The notes beneath the pieces were generated by a model. It was given only the letters and a program-made list of their open reading frames with translations. It ran no database searches and was not told the DNA's origin. Both the position numbers and the translations under genes were made by a program. Shown here piece by piece: positions 1-10,300 of a stretch of DNA of 64,000 nt; the first letter of the stretch is position 1; the number at the start of each line of letters is the position of its first letter. This DNA comes from DATAOG01 sp963753685 (GTDB lineage: Bacteria > Pseudomonadota > Alphaproteobacteria > Geminicoccales > Geminicoccaceae). The stretch is from assembly GCA_963753685.1 (NCBI GenBank), contig CAVWDE010000010.1, forward strand, positions 283,813 through 347,812. Reading direction: 5' to 3'.

Positions 1-2
1 CC

Positions 3-503
3 TACGACATCGTCAACCGCGGCATCGCCCAGGCGCCCGAGGGCCGGCGGATCTTCCCTTCGATGACGGTGCTCGAGAACCTGCAGATGGGCGCCGTCCC
101 GACCCAAGGCGCGCACTTCGAGGAGGACGTCGAGAAGGTCTTCGCCCTGTTCCCGCGCCTGGCCGAGCGTCAGCGCCAGCGCGGCGGCACGCTGTCCGGC
201 GGCGAGCAGCAGATGCTCTGCATCGGCCGGGCGCTGATGGCGCGGCCGCGCCTTTTGCTCCTCGACGAGCCTTCGCTCGGCCTGGCACCAATCCTGGTCA
301 AGCAGATCTTCAGCTCGATCGTCGAGATCAATCGCGACCAGGGCCTGACCATCCTCCTGGTCGAGCAGAACGCCTACCAGGCGCTCAAGATCGCCCATCG
401 CGGCTACGTGCTGGCGACCGGCCGCGTGGTCCTCGAGGGCAGCGGCACCGAGCTGCTCGCCAACCCCGAGATCCGCAGCGCCTATCTCGAGGGCGGGCAC
501 TAG
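3..503 (+). CDS. livF: Branched-chain amino acid ABC transporter ATP-binding protein LivF (5' partial)
   Basis: The reading frame is already open at the window edge, so the N-terminus, including Walker A, lies upstream. What is visible is the second half of an ABC ATPase. It has the LivF-typical stretch RGIAQAPEGRRIFPSMTVLEN, the ABC signature LSGGEQQML, the Walker B segment RLLLLDEPSLGLAP and the switch histidine region ILLVEQNA. LivF is one of the two cytoplasmic ATPases that energise high-affinity uptake of Leu/Ile/Val-type substrates. A small membrane protein and a periplasmic substrate-binding protein follow on the same strand, which fits a liv operon whose permease genes would be upstream. 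The substrate cannot be fixed from the sequence. Confidence 0.96.
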   Translation, partial: YDIVNRGIAQAPEGRRIFPSMTVLENLQMGAVPTQGAHFEEDVEKVFALFPRLAERQRQRGGTLSGGEQQMLCIGRALMARPRLLLLDEPSLGLAPILVKQIFSSIVEINRDQGLTILLVEQNAYQALKIAHRGYVLATGRVVLEGSGTELLANPEIRSAYLEGGH

Positions 504-511
504 AGGCGGGA

Positions 512-868
512 ATGGGGATGCAGGCGCTGCTCGGCACCTCGCTCAGCGTGTTCATCGGGCTGACCGTAGTCATCACGGGTGGCGCCGCGATCATGACCGG
601 CCGGGCGCTCGCCGACGGCTGGAAGTCCCCGGCCCAGGTGGTGTTCGCCTGCTTGGGCCTGGCCCTCGCCAACCGCTTCCTGGTCTACGCCCTGTTCGCC
701 GGTAAGCTGCTCAGCCTCTCGGGTTTCCTGATCGACTTCGTCGTGATCACCGTCCTGGCCCTGCTCGCGCATCGGATCACCGCGGTGCGCAAGATGGTCA
801 TGCAGTATCCCTGGCGTTACGAGCGCGTTTCGCTGTTCGCCTATCGCGAGAAGATCGCACAGGTGTAG
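512..868 (+). CDS. Small integral membrane protein of the liv operon (DUF6867-like)
   Basis: A 118-residue protein starting 8 bases after the livF stop, so almost certainly cotranscribed. It has about three hydrophobic segments (roughly residues 8-29, 40-61 and 66-86) and a basic, aromatic C-terminal tail (MQYPWRYERVSLFAYREK). A protein of this shape follows livF in many alphaproteobacteria and, from memory, is called DUF6867. No biochemical role is known to me. The position suggests an accessory of the amino-acid transporter. The family name is from recall; the membrane topology is read from the sequence. Confidence 0.8.
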   Translation: MGMQALLGTSLSVFIGLTVVITGGAAIMTGRALADGWKSPAQVVFACLGLALANRFLVYALFAGKLLSLSGFLIDFVVITVLALLAHRITAVRKMVMQYPWRYERVSLFAYREKIAQV

Positions 869-1040
869 CCGCCGGCTCCGGCCGCGCTGTATCGGAGGTC
901 TCCTCTCCGCCTGCCAAGGGCCTTGCAAAACCGTTTACCTTACTGATCAAATGCGACAACGCTGTGCCGGCCGGGCCGGCGCGGGTGAGGGTTCGTGGCG
1001 GCGTGCCACGACGGTCCATGCAAACAGGGAGTAAGGGCGC

Positions 1041-2147
1041 ATGCCTGGCTTTACCAAGTTCCCGCTCGTGACCGGCGCGTTGCTCGCGCTGAGCGCGGGC
1101 GTGGCGCATGCCGACATTGTGATCGCCACCGCCGGCCCGATCACCGGCCAGTACGCGATCTTCGGCGATCAGATGAAGCGTGGCGCCGAAATGGCGGTCA
1201 AGGACCTCAACGCCAAGGGCGGCGTCCTCGGCCAGCAGCTCAAGCTCGAGGTCGGCGACGATGCCTGCGATCCCAAGCAGGCGGTCGCGGTCGCCAACCA
1301 GTTCGTCAACAAGGGCGTGATCTTCGTGGCCGGCCACTTCTGCTCCGGCTCCTCGATCCCCGCCTCGCAGGTCTACAACGAGGAAGGCATCCTGCAGATC
1401 TCGCCCGCCTCGACCAATCCCAAACTGACCGAGCAGGGCTTCGACAACGTCTTCCGCACCTGCGGCCGCGACGACCAGCAAGGCACCTTCGCCGGCAACT
1501 ACGTCGTCGACAACCACGTCGGCACCAAGGTCGCGGTGCTCCACGACAAGACCGCCTACGGCAAGGGCCTGGCCGACGAGTTCAAGCGGCAGATCAACGA
1601 GCGCGGCCTCAAGGAGACCATGTACGAGGCGATCACCGCTGGCGACAAGGACTTCACCGCCCTGATCACCAAGATGAAGGAAGCCGGCATCGATCTGATC
1701 TATCTCGGCGGCTATCACACCGAGGCGGGCCTGATTACGCGCCAGGCGCACGAGCAGGGCCTGAAGGCGCAGATGATGTCGGGCGACGCCCTGGTCACCG
1801 ACGAGTACTGGGCGATCACCGGCGACACCGGCCAGGGCACGCTGATGACCTTCAGCCCGGACCCGCGCAAGAACGAGGTCGCGCAGCCGGTGGTGGCTGA
1901 GTTCAAGGCCCAGGGCTACGACCCCGAGGGCTACACCCTTTACACCTACGCCGCGATTCAGGCCTGGGCCGAGGCGGTCGCCAAGGCGGGCTCGACCGAT
2001 CTGAAGAAGGTCGAGGCGGCGCTGCACAACAACCAGTTCGAGACCGTGCTCGGCCCGATCGGCTTCGACGACAAGGGCGACGTCAAGGGCGCCAGCTACG
2101 TGATGTACAAATGGGATAACGGCAAATACGCCGAGATCAGCGGCTGA
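1041..2147 (+). CDS. livK: Branched-chain amino acid ABC transporter substrate-binding protein
   Basis: A 368-residue periplasmic binding protein of the Leu/Ile/Val family (Peripla_BP_6 fold). Residues 1-24 are a signal peptide ending in AHA. The mature protein opens with DIVIATAGPITGQYA and continues with GAEMAVKDLNAKGGVLGQ and a DDACDPKQAV segment, all typical of LivK/LivJ. The C-terminal lobe contains YTYAAIQAWAEAV. Binding proteins of this group deliver branched-chain or other amino acids to LivHMGF. The gene lies 172 bases after the small membrane protein and is followed within 30 bases by a strong terminator, so it ends the operon. It may have an extra promoter in the 172-base gap. Confidence 0.95.
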   Translation: MPGFTKFPLVTGALLALSAGVAHADIVIATAGPITGQYAIFGDQMKRGAEMAVKDLNAKGGVLGQQLKLEVGDDACDPKQAVAVANQFVNKGVIFVAGHFCSGSSIPASQVYNEEGILQISPASTNPKLTEQGFDNVFRTCGRDDQQGTFAGNYVVDNHVGTKVAVLHDKTAYGKGLADEFKRQINERGLKETMYEAITAGDKDFTALITKMKEAGIDLIYLGGYHTEAGLITRQAHEQGLKAQMMSGDALVTDEYWAITGDTGQGTLMTFSPDPRKNEVAQPVVAEFKAQGYDPEGYTLYTYAAIQAWAEAVAKAGSTDLKKVEAALHNNQFETVLGPIGFDDKGDVKGASYVMYKWDNGKYAEISG

Positions 2148-2175
2148 AGGCCTGCGCCGATCCGAAGTGGCGGTG

Positions 2176-2199
2176 GAACCGGGCCCGCGGGCCCGGTTC
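2176..2199 (+). terminator. Rho-independent terminator after the liv operon
   Basis: A 24-base perfect palindrome (GAACCGGGCCCG then CGGGCCCGGTTC) begins 29 bases after the stop of the substrate-binding protein and is followed by TGCTTTT. The stem is entirely paired and very GC-rich. Together with the T-run this is a convincing intrinsic terminator. The remaining bases up to 2459, before the convergent GTPase gene, hold nothing recognisable. Confidence 0.85.
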
Positions 2200-2459
2200 T
2201 GCTTTTGGCGAGCCGGCACGGACCGGAGCGACCCGGATCGGGGCGGCGAGGTCACGTCGAAGGAGCACGGACATTGCGGCAAGAGTCGGGCGAGGCGTAG
2301 GCCCATGCCCATGTCGCCCCGTGATACAGTAGGATTGTGCACCCAGTCCGCGGTCGTCGACGAACAATTCACACGGCGCGGAAAGTGCGCGCTGCTGCGC
2401 GCAGGCAGGCTGCCTCTTGTCGGTGGGTGCGACTGCGCTGCGGGGCTGGCTTGGCCTCA

Positions 2460-3446
2460 TCATGAGGCACCGGCGCGGAAGCGCTCGACCAGAGCGCGCG
2501 CGGCGGTCGGCGGGAGCATGCGACCGGCGCCAACCGCGTCCTCGAGCTCGGCGAGCAGCGCACGCGTCGGAGGATCGGCGGCGAGCGCATCGAGCAGCCC
2601 CGCCTGGACCTCGGCGCGCAGCCAGCTCCGGGTCTGACGCTGGCGCCTGGCGGCGAGCTCGCCCGCCGCCTCGAGCGCGCCCCGGTGCCGGCAGACCGCC
2701 TGCCAGACGGCATCGATGCCGGTGCCCTCGAGGGCCGAGCAGATCAGGACCTCGGGCGTCCAGCCCGGGGTCGGCGAGCGCAACAGGTGGAGCGCCGCCT
2801 GATAGTCCGCCTTGGCCCGGCGTGCCGCCGCCAGGAGCTCGCCGTCGGCCTTGTTGATCAGGACCAGATCGGCGAGCTCGATGACGCCGCGCTTGATCCC
2901 CTGCAGCTCGTCGCCGGCGCCCGGCGCCAGCAGCAGCAGGAAGCCGTCGACCATGTCGGCGACCGCGGCCTCGCTCTGGCCGACCCCAACCGTCTCGATC
3001 ACGATCACATCGAAGCCTGCCGCCTCGCAGGCAAGCGCCGCTTCGCGGGTGCGCCGGGTGACGCCGCCGAGCGTCGCGCCCGCGGGCGAGGGCCGGATGA
3101 ACGCCGCGGGCGCCCTCGCGAGCTGCTGCATGCGCGTCTTGTCGCCGAGAATCGAGCCGCCGCTCCGCCGGCTCGAGGGGTCGACCGCGAGCACGGCGAT
3201 CCGATGGCCCTGCGCGATCACATGCGCCCCGAACGCTTCGATGAAGGTCGACTTGCCGGCGCCGGGCGTGCCGGAGATGCCGAGCCGGATCGCGCGACCG
3301 GTCGCCGGCAGCAGGCGGCCGAGCAGCTTCTCGGCCTGCTCCTGGTGGTCGGGGCGGCGCGATTCGATCAGAGTGATCGCGCGCGCCAATGCCCGTCGAT
3401 CATGGTTCAGGACGCGCTGGGCGAGGGTCTCGAGGGCCGGGGTCAT
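2460..3446 (-). CDS. meaB: MeaB/ArgK-family P-loop GTPase (methylmalonyl-CoA mutase chaperone type)
   Basis: A 328-residue G3E-family GTPase. The start chosen is the ATG giving MTPALETLAQRVL; the frame upstream of it is arginine/proline-rich and does not resemble the family. Walker A is GTPGAGKST. It is followed by the family segments VLAVDPSSRRSGGSILGDKTRM and IVIETVGVGQSE and the nucleotide-specificity motif NKAD. MeaB proteins load or protect the adenosylcobalamin cofactor of acyl-CoA mutases such as methylmalonyl-CoA mutase. No mutase is encoded in this window, so the partner must be elsewhere. The gene stands alone and is convergent with the liv operon. Confidence 0.93.
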   Translation of the reverse strand: MTPALETLAQRVLNHDRRALARAITLIESRRPDHQEQAEKLLGRLLPATGRAIRLGISGTPGAGKSTFIEAFGAHVIAQGHRIAVLAVDPSSRRSGGSILGDKTRMQQLARAPAAFIRPSPAGATLGGVTRRTREAALACEAAGFDVIVIETVGVGQSEAAVADMVDGFLLLLAPGAGDELQGIKRGVIELADLVLINKADGELLAAARRAKADYQAALHLLRSPTPGWTPEVLICSALEGTGIDAVWQAVCRHRGALEAAGELAARRQRQTRSWLRAEVQAGLLDALAADPPTRALLAELEDAVGAGRMLPPTAARALVERFRAGAS

Positions 3447-3995
3447 GCGGGGCTCGACGTTGTCCCGGGGCGCGGCCGATGTCAACGCCGAGCGGGGGCG
3501 CGCCGGTGGCGGCGGCAAGGTGCGCTCCGCCGCAGGGGGACGCTGCAGCAACTGCTGGCCGCAGGAGAGATCCCGCAGAGGTCGCGCCGACCGGCGGGAG
3601 CGGCGTGCGGTTATTTTGATCCAACCGGCAAAAAATCGGCAGCCGCACGTTCGCTCGATCGTCCACTCTGGCACGGCACCACATTTCTCCGAAGAATCAG
3701 AATAACTCGTTAACCTTTCGTCAACCGTCCGCAGCCAGGGTGCCCAGAGTCAGCGGTCCATGCGACCGTGCGAATCCGCGCCCTCACAACTTTGCGCGGC
3801 GGACGGAGTCCCAGGGTCGCATGGACCACGAAAACCAGGGTCTACGGTGCAATCGTTAACGTTCCCCTAACAACCGCGATGCACCGCCTCCGTCCCAACC
3901 CCGCCCTCTCTGCGAACAACACCGGGCCACCAAAGTGGTCGAGCTCGATGCGAATCGGCACGAAGGCTGCATCCCGACGCTCCGCCCGGGCATGG
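3447..3995. other. Intergenic region between polA and meaB (549 bases)
   Basis: No coding pattern was recognised here. The long plus-strand frame that begins in this region and runs on into polA is an antisense shadow. The region has a few AT-richer stretches with GTTAACC/GTTAACG motifs around 3705-3725 and 3853-3860, which may belong to the meaB promoter. I could not place a confident -35/-10 pair. Confidence 0.4.
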
Positions 3996-6716
3996 TCAGT
4001 GCGCAGCATCCCAGTTCGGGCCGTGGCCGATGTCGACCACCAGCGGCACGTCCAGATGCGCGGCCTGCGCCATGACCTCGCGGATCACCCCGGCGGTCGG
4101 CCCGATCTCGGCCTCGGGCACCTCGAACACCAGCTCGTCGTGGACCTGCAGCAGCATGCGCGCGCCGAGGTTCGAATGCGCGAGCGCCCGGTCGGCGCGG
4201 ATCATCGCCCGGCGCATGATGTCGGCCGCGGAGCCCTGGATCGGAGCGTTGATCGCGGCGCGCTCGGCGTAGCCGCGCCGCGCCGGATTGCTGCTCTTGA
4301 TCTCCGGGGTGGCGCACAGCCGCCCGAACAGGGTCGTGACGTAGCCCTGCGCGCGCGCCTCCGCCTTGGCCCGCTCCATGTAGTCCTTGATGCCCGGATA
4401 CTGCTCGAAATAGGCCTCGATGTAGCGCTTGGCGACCTCGAACTCGATCCCCAGCCGTTGGGCGAGGCCGAACGCGCCGATGCCGTAGATGATGCCGTAG
4501 TTGATCATCTTGGCGTTGCGGCGCAACAGCGGGTCCATGCCGGCGACCGGCACGCCGAACATCTGCGAGGCGGTGACCGCATGGACGTCGGTATCCTTGG
4601 CGAACGCCTGCTTCAACGCCTCGATCCCGGCCATGTGGGCGAGCACGCGCAGCTCGATCTGCGAGTAGTCGGCCGACAGCAAGAGGTGACCGTCCTCGGC
4701 GATGAAGGCGCGCCGGATCTTCCGTCCCTCCTCGGTCCGGATCGGGATGTTCTGGAGGTTCGGGTCGTTCGAGGACAGGCGGCCCGTCGAGGTCGCGGCC
4801 ATCGCGTAGGAGGTGTGCACCCGGCCGTCGGGTCCGATCTCCTGGATCAGCGCGTCGGTGTAGGTGCCGGTCAGCTTCTGCAGCTGGCGCCAGTCGAGGA
4901 TCGTGCGTGGCAAAGGATGCCCCTCGGCCGCGAGCGTCTCGAGCACCTGGGCGCCGGTCGTGAGCTCGCCGGTCCGGGTCTTGCGCGAGGCGGCCAGCCC
5001 CTGCTCCTTGAACAGCACCTCGCCCAGCTGCTTGGGCGAGCCGAGGTTGAACGGCCGCCCGGCGAGCTTGTAGGCCTGCTCCTCGAGCTCGGCCATCCGC
5101 CGGCCGAAGTCGGCCGACAGGCCCTTCAGGATCTGCCGGTCGACCCTGATGCCGTGCCGCTCCATGCCGGCCAGCACCGCGACCAGCGGCCGGTCAAGGG
5201 TCTCATACACGCGCGTGCGCCGCTCGGCCGCGAGCCGCTGTTTGAGCAGGTCGTGCAGGCGTAAGGCGAGGTCGGCGCATTCAGCGACATAGGCAGTGGC
5301 GCGTTCGACCGGCACCTGGTCGAAGCCGATCTGCCGCTTGCCGCTGCCGCAGACCGCCTCGTAGGCGAGCGCGTCGCGCTCCAGATGCATCTTCGCGAGC
5401 TCGAGCAGGCCGTGGCCGTGGCCGGCGCCGTCGATCACGTAGGACAGCAGCATGACATCGTCACAGGGCCGGATCTCGAGGCCGTGGCGCATGAGCAGGC
5501 TCTCTGCGGATTTCAGCTCATGGCCGACCTTGAGCACGGCCGGGTCCTCGAGCAGCGGGCGCAGACGCTCGAGCGCCTCGTCCCGGGCCAGCTGCCCGGC
5601 GCTGAGGGTGCCGAACTCGTCCCGATGGCCGAACGGCAGATAGCAGGCCTCGCCCACATCCAGCGCCAGCCCGATGCCGACCAGCTCCGCTCTGGCGACG
5701 TTCGTGGACGTGGCCACGCACATAATCGCAACGATGCCCCTGGCCGCCGCCCGCTCCAGCCACGCGTCGAGCGCGCCAAGGTCATGCAGGGTCTCATATC
5801 GGACCTCGGGGCCGGCCGCCCCCTCGCGCGGCGCAGCTGCGGTGGACTGCACGGAGGCCAGCGGCTCGACCCGCTGCGCCAGCGACCGGAAGCCGTGGGC
5901 GCGGGCGAACGCGAGCAGGCGCCCATAGTCGGCCGCGCCGACCTGCAGCTCAGCCAGCGGCACCGGCAAAGGTGCGGTCTCGCACAACGTGACCAGCGTC
6001 CGCGACAGCCGCGCCTGCTCGGCATGGGCCAGCAGGTTCTCGCGCCGCTTCGGCTGCTTGATGCTCCCGGCGTTGGCCAGCAGCTCGTCCAGGCTGTGGA
6101 ACTCCTGGAGCAGCTGGGCCGCGGTCTTGACCCCGATCCCCGGCACCCCCGGCACGTTGTCGGAGGTGTCGCCCGCCAGCGCCAGCACGTCCCGCAGCAG
6201 CTCCGGCCCGACCCCAAACTTGGCAATGACCTCGTCGCGGTCGATCGCCTTCTGCTTCATCGGGTCGTACATCTGGACGCCGCGGCCGATCAGCTGCATC
6301 AGGTCCTTGTCGGACGAGACGACGATCACCTCCTGGCCCTGCTCCTGCGCCTGCTTCGCATAGGTCGCGATCAGGTCGTCGGCCTCGTAGTCGTCCGCCT
6401 CGATCACCGGCAGACCGAAAGCCTTGGCCGCCTCGCGCACCATCGGGAACTGCGGCACCAGCTCCGGCGGCGGCTCCAGCCGGTTCGCCTTGTAGCCGTC
6501 ATAGATCTGGTTCCTGAAGCTCGCGCGCCCCTTGTCGAACACCACCACCAGCTGATCGCCCGCCATGTCCTGGACCAGCCGGAACAGCATGTTGCAAAAC
6601 CCGAACACGGCGCCGACCGGCACCCCCTTGGGATCGGTCAACGGCGGCAGCGCGAAGAACGCGCGGAACACGTACCCCGACCCGTCGATCAGGACCAGGC
6701 GCTTGGTCTCGGACAT
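3996..6716 (-). CDS. polA: DNA polymerase I with degenerate 3'-5' exonuclease domain
   Basis: A 906-residue family A polymerase. The ATG at 6716 (MSETKRLVLIDGSGY) is the family start; the frame extends further upstream but without similarity. The 5' nuclease domain is about residues 1-290, with EADDYEADDLIATYA, SSDKDLMQL and GDTSDNVPGVPGIGVKTA. The polymerase domain has motif A DYSQIELRVLAH, motif B KMINYGIIYGIGAFGLAQ and motif C QVHDELVFEV. The central domain (about 310-490) has lost the exonuclease residues. Where DTE is expected it reads IMCVATS (331-337), and where the GHNxKxD motif is expected it reads GHELKSAE (398-405). The enzyme should still do Okazaki fragment processing and repair synthesis, but probably cannot proofread. 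It is transcribed alone. Confidence 0.97.
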   Translation of the reverse strand: MSETKRLVLIDGSGYVFRAFFALPPLTDPKGVPVGAVFGFCNMLFRLVQDMAGDQLVVVFDKGRASFRNQIYDGYKANRLEPPPELVPQFPMVREAAKAFGLPVIEADDYEADDLIATYAKQAQEQGQEVIVVSSDKDLMQLIGRGVQMYDPMKQKAIDRDEVIAKFGVGPELLRDVLALAGDTSDNVPGVPGIGVKTAAQLLQEFHSLDELLANAGSIKQPKRRENLLAHAEQARLSRTLVTLCETAPLPVPLAELQVGAADYGRLLAFARAHGFRSLAQRVEPLASVQSTAAAPREGAAGPEVRYETLHDLGALDAWLERAAARGIVAIMCVATSTNVARAELVGIGLALDVGEACYLPFGHRDEFGTLSAGQLARDEALERLRPLLEDPAVLKVGHELKSAESLLMRHGLEIRPCDDVMLLSYVIDGAGHGHGLLELAKMHLERDALAYEAVCGSGKRQIGFDQVPVERATAYVAECADLALRLHDLLKQRLAAERRTRVYETLDRPLVAVLAGMERHGIRVDRQILKGLSADFGRRMAELEEQAYKLAGRPFNLGSPKQLGEVLFKEQGLAASRKTRTGELTTGAQVLETLAAEGHPLPRTILDWRQLQKLTGTYTDALIQEIGPDGRVHTSYAMAATSTGRLSSNDPNLQNIPIRTEEGRKIRRAFIAEDGHLLLSADYSQIELRVLAHMAGIEALKQAFAKDTDVHAVTASQMFGVPVAGMDPLLRRNAKMINYGIIYGIGAFGLAQRLGIEFEVAKRYIEAYFEQYPGIKDYMERAKAEARAQGYVTTLFGRLCATPEIKSSNPARRGYAERAAINAPIQGSAADIMRRAMIRADRALAHSNLGARMLLQVHDELVFEVPEAEIGPTAGVIREVMAQAAHLDVPLVVDIGHGPNWDAAH

Positions 6717-7381
6717 CGGCCTGCCTCTCTCACCCAACGCCACCATAGGCGACCCACCCCCGCGAGACCAGCCATCCGCAGCCGCTTGCCGATCCTGACG
6801 CCTTGCCTCCCTCCCGCTCCCGGCCTTCCGGGAAAGGTTGGGTGAGAGCGCCAGCGTCCAATTCTGGCGTGCCCAGTGGCGCAAACTATCCCGAAGAGTG
6901 AAGCAGGTCACAAGTCAGATGAACCGGATCGGGCAGATTGTTAGCTGGCTGATGGAAGTCGATAGAGCAAAAACTTCTCTTTGATCACCTTCAGAAGGAA
7001 TGATTCAAACATCGTAACTCTCAGGCTGCACCGCTCGCCGGACACGCCAGCGCGGCCCGCGGTGCTGACCATCCCGCCGGTGCTACTGCTCTCCATCTTC
7101 GTCCGGCGCGCCACATCGAGGGCAGCGACGCCGGCTACCTTAGGGATTGATTAACCTGACCGGTGCATGAGACGGACGGTTATCCCGAAGGCCGTGCAGG
7201 AATGCCACAGTGCGCAGGCTTTGTCCCGTGCCGGTTGATGAATGGTGGAGTTCGAAGCACCAGCTTGTTAGTCTGTATGGCGGAAATCCGAGGCGGCGGG
7301 GGTCCGAGAACTGTGTGAGCGCCGATCCTGCCAACTGTCTCGCAGCCGCCACAGCAGGTGTGGAATCGAGGTCACTAAGCC
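6717..7381. other. Divergent intergenic region upstream of polA and the discoidin protein (665 bases)
   Basis: The region lies between two divergently transcribed genes and should contain both promoters. I see no convincing coding sequence. Somewhat AT-richer stretches around 6905-7015 and 7140-7160 could hold polA or upstream promoter elements, but no pair with good spacing stands out. Short frames here are arginine-rich and unlike the neighbouring proteins. Confidence 0.4.
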
Positions 7382-10300
7382 ATGCTGGATGAGCCGTCTC
7401 GTCGTCCTTGCCACCCGCGCCCGATCAGAGCCGCGGCGTCTTGGGGGCTCCGTCTCCTGATCGCGCTCGCGGCCCTGGCGCCGCCGGCCCGGGCCGCGCT
7501 GCTCGACGACTTCGAGGATCTCAGCGGCTGGTCGTCCAGCGCATCGGACGGCGTCAGCGTCGAGCTCGCGCAGGACAACGGCTTTCGCGGCATGGCGATG
7601 CGCCTCGACTTCGATTTCAAGGGCAATGCCGGCTATGTGATCGCCCGCAAGAAGATCGCGCTGCCCTTGCCCGATGACTATGCCTTCTCGTTCTACATCC
7701 GGGGCGACGCGCCCGAGAACAATCTCGAGCTCAAGCTCATCGATGCTTCCGGTCAGAACGTGTGGTGGTCGTCGCAGCGCCATTTCGAATTCTCCTCCCA
7801 ATGGCGCAAGATCACGATCAAGAAGCGCCACATCGAGTTCGCCTGGGGGCCCGACCAGAGCGAGCTGAAAGAGGTGGCGACCATCGAAATCGCGATCGCC
7901 GCCGGGCGCGGCGGTGCGGGCTCGGTCTGGATCGACCAGCTCAGCTTCGCCGAGCGCGACCTCGGACCCTACGACCTGACCCCGGATCTCAGGGCCTCGA
8001 CCAGCGCCGACGGCAGCCGGACCGAAGCCGTCCTCGACGGCGACCCGGCCACCTCCTGGCACAGCGGCACGGTCGCCGACGAGCAGTGGCTGCAGATCGA
8101 TTTCAAGAAGCTGCGCGAATATGGCGGTCTGGTGATCGACTGGGACGATCAGGACTTCGCCAGGACCTACGACATCCAGATCTCCGACAACGAGCAGGAC
8201 TGGCAGAACGCCTTTCACGTCGAGGCCGGCAATGGCGGCCGCGACTACATCTATCTGCCCGAGACCGAGTCCCGCTATCTGCGCCTCGATCTCAAGCGCA
8301 GCAGCCGAGCGAGCGGCTATGGGATCAAGAACATCGACGTCAAGCCGTATCAGTTCGGGGCGTCGCCCAACCATTTCTTCGGCGCGATCGCCAAGGACTC
8401 GGCGCCTGGCACCTATCCCCGATACTACTCCGATGAGCAGAGCTACTGGACCGTGCTCGGCGTCAAGGGCGACCACCAAAGAGCTCTGATCGACGAGGCG
8501 GGCATGGTCGAAGCCGGCGAGGGCTGGGGCGCGATCGAACCGTTCCTCTATCTGAACAAGCAGCTGGTCACCTGGAACGAGGCTCAGCCGACCCAGGAGC
8601 TCGCGGACGGCTATCTGCCGATGCCGAGCGTGACCTGGACGCCCAAGGGAATCCAGGCCGGCGTCAAAATGAAGGTCTCGGCCTTCGCGGCCGGCCAGCC
8701 GGGCAGCTCGTCGGTCTGGCTGCGCTATCGGATCAGCAACAACTCGCCCGAGCCGCTCAAGGGCCGCCTGTTCCTGGCGTTGCGCCCGTTCCGGGTCAAC
8801 CCGCCCTGGCAGGAGCTGGGGATGGGCGGCGGCGCGATCAGCATCAAGGAGCTCGCCTATGCCGACCGGACGGTGGTCATGGACCAGGACAAGCGGGTGA
8901 TCGCGCTCAGCCGCCCCGAAGGTTTCGGCGCCGCCCGCTTCGAGGACGGCAGCATCACCGACTACCTCAGTTCAGGTACGCTCCCCGCGCAGAGCAGCGT
9001 GTTCGACAAGTTCGGCTACGCCTCCGGTGCCCTCGAGTTCGACCTCGATCTCGCGGCCGGGCAGCAGCGCGACGTCTTCCTGGTCGTGCCGCTGTACAAG
9101 GAGAGTCAGCCGGCACCCGCGGAGGCGACCGACGAGGACGCCGCCCGCTTGTGGACCGAGGCGTTCGATGCGACCGCCAAGGACTGGCACCGCACGCTCG
9201 ACCGGGTGGCGATCGAGATCCCGGGCGACCGCAAGATCGTCGAGGCGCTCAAGACCACGCTCGCCTACATCCTGATCAACGCCGACGGTCCGGCACTGCA
9301 GCCGGGACCGCGGGCCTACAAACGCAGCTGGATCCGCGACGGCGCGCTGATCTCGGCGGCGCTTCTGCGCATGGCCCATCCCGAGGAGGTGCGCAGGTTC
9401 ATCGAATGGTACGCGCCCTACCAGTTCAAGGACGGCGCCATCCCGTGCTGCGTGGATGCGCGCGGCGCCGATCGGGCGGTCGAGCACGACAGCCACGGCG
9501 AATGGCTCTACCTGCTCGACGAATACTACCGCTTCTCACGCGATGTCGGCCTGCTGAGCGAAATGTGGCCGAGCATCGTCGGCGCGGTCGACTATATCGA
9601 TCGTCTGCGGCTGGAACGCCGGACCGCGGAGTACCAGCAACCCGGCAAGCTGATGTACTACGGCCTGGTGCCGAAATCGATCAGCCACGAGGGCTACATC
9701 CAAAACCCGGTGCACTCGTATTGGGACGGCCTGTTCGTGCTGCTCGGGCTCAAGGATGCGACCCAGGCGGCCATCGCCCTGGGCGAGGACGCGCACGCCG
9801 CCGCCTTCGCCCGCATCCGGGACGAGTTCCGCGCCGATCTCTACGCGTCGATCGCCCTCAGCATGCAGCGGCATGGCATCGCCTACATCCCGGGTGCGGC
9901 CGAGCTCGGGGATTTCGACTTCACCTCGACCGCGATCGCCGCGGATCCGGTCGGCGAGCTCCGCAACCTGCCGGAGCCGGCGTTCCGGGCGACGTTCGAG
10001 CAGTACTATCGCTACTTCACCGCCCGCAAGAACGACCGGACCAACGATCCCCAGTTCGAGCGCTACACGCCCTACGAGTTCCGGATCGTCGGGCCGATGA
10101 TCCGGATGGGTCTGAAGGAGCAGGCGCACGAGGTCCTCAGATACCTGCTCGAGGGGCTGCGGCCGGCCGGCTGGAATGCCTGGGCCGAGGTGGTCTGGCG
10201 CGACCCGAGGGCGCCGAGGTTCATCGGCGACCTGCCGCACAGCTGGGTGGGCGCCGAGTTCATCCGCTCGGTCCGGACCATGTTCGCCTACGAGCGTGAG

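Noticed and set aside
3768..5264. 498-codon open frame antisense to polA
   Set aside because: It mirrors polA codon by codon, is composed of repetitive Arg/Gly/Leu-rich sequence and ends inside a conserved gene; long antisense frames are expected at this GC content.
7268..8479. 403-codon minus-strand frame at the start of the discoidin gene
   Set aside because: It is the antisense shadow of the discoidin protein, which has a signal peptide and recognisable domains in the plus frame.
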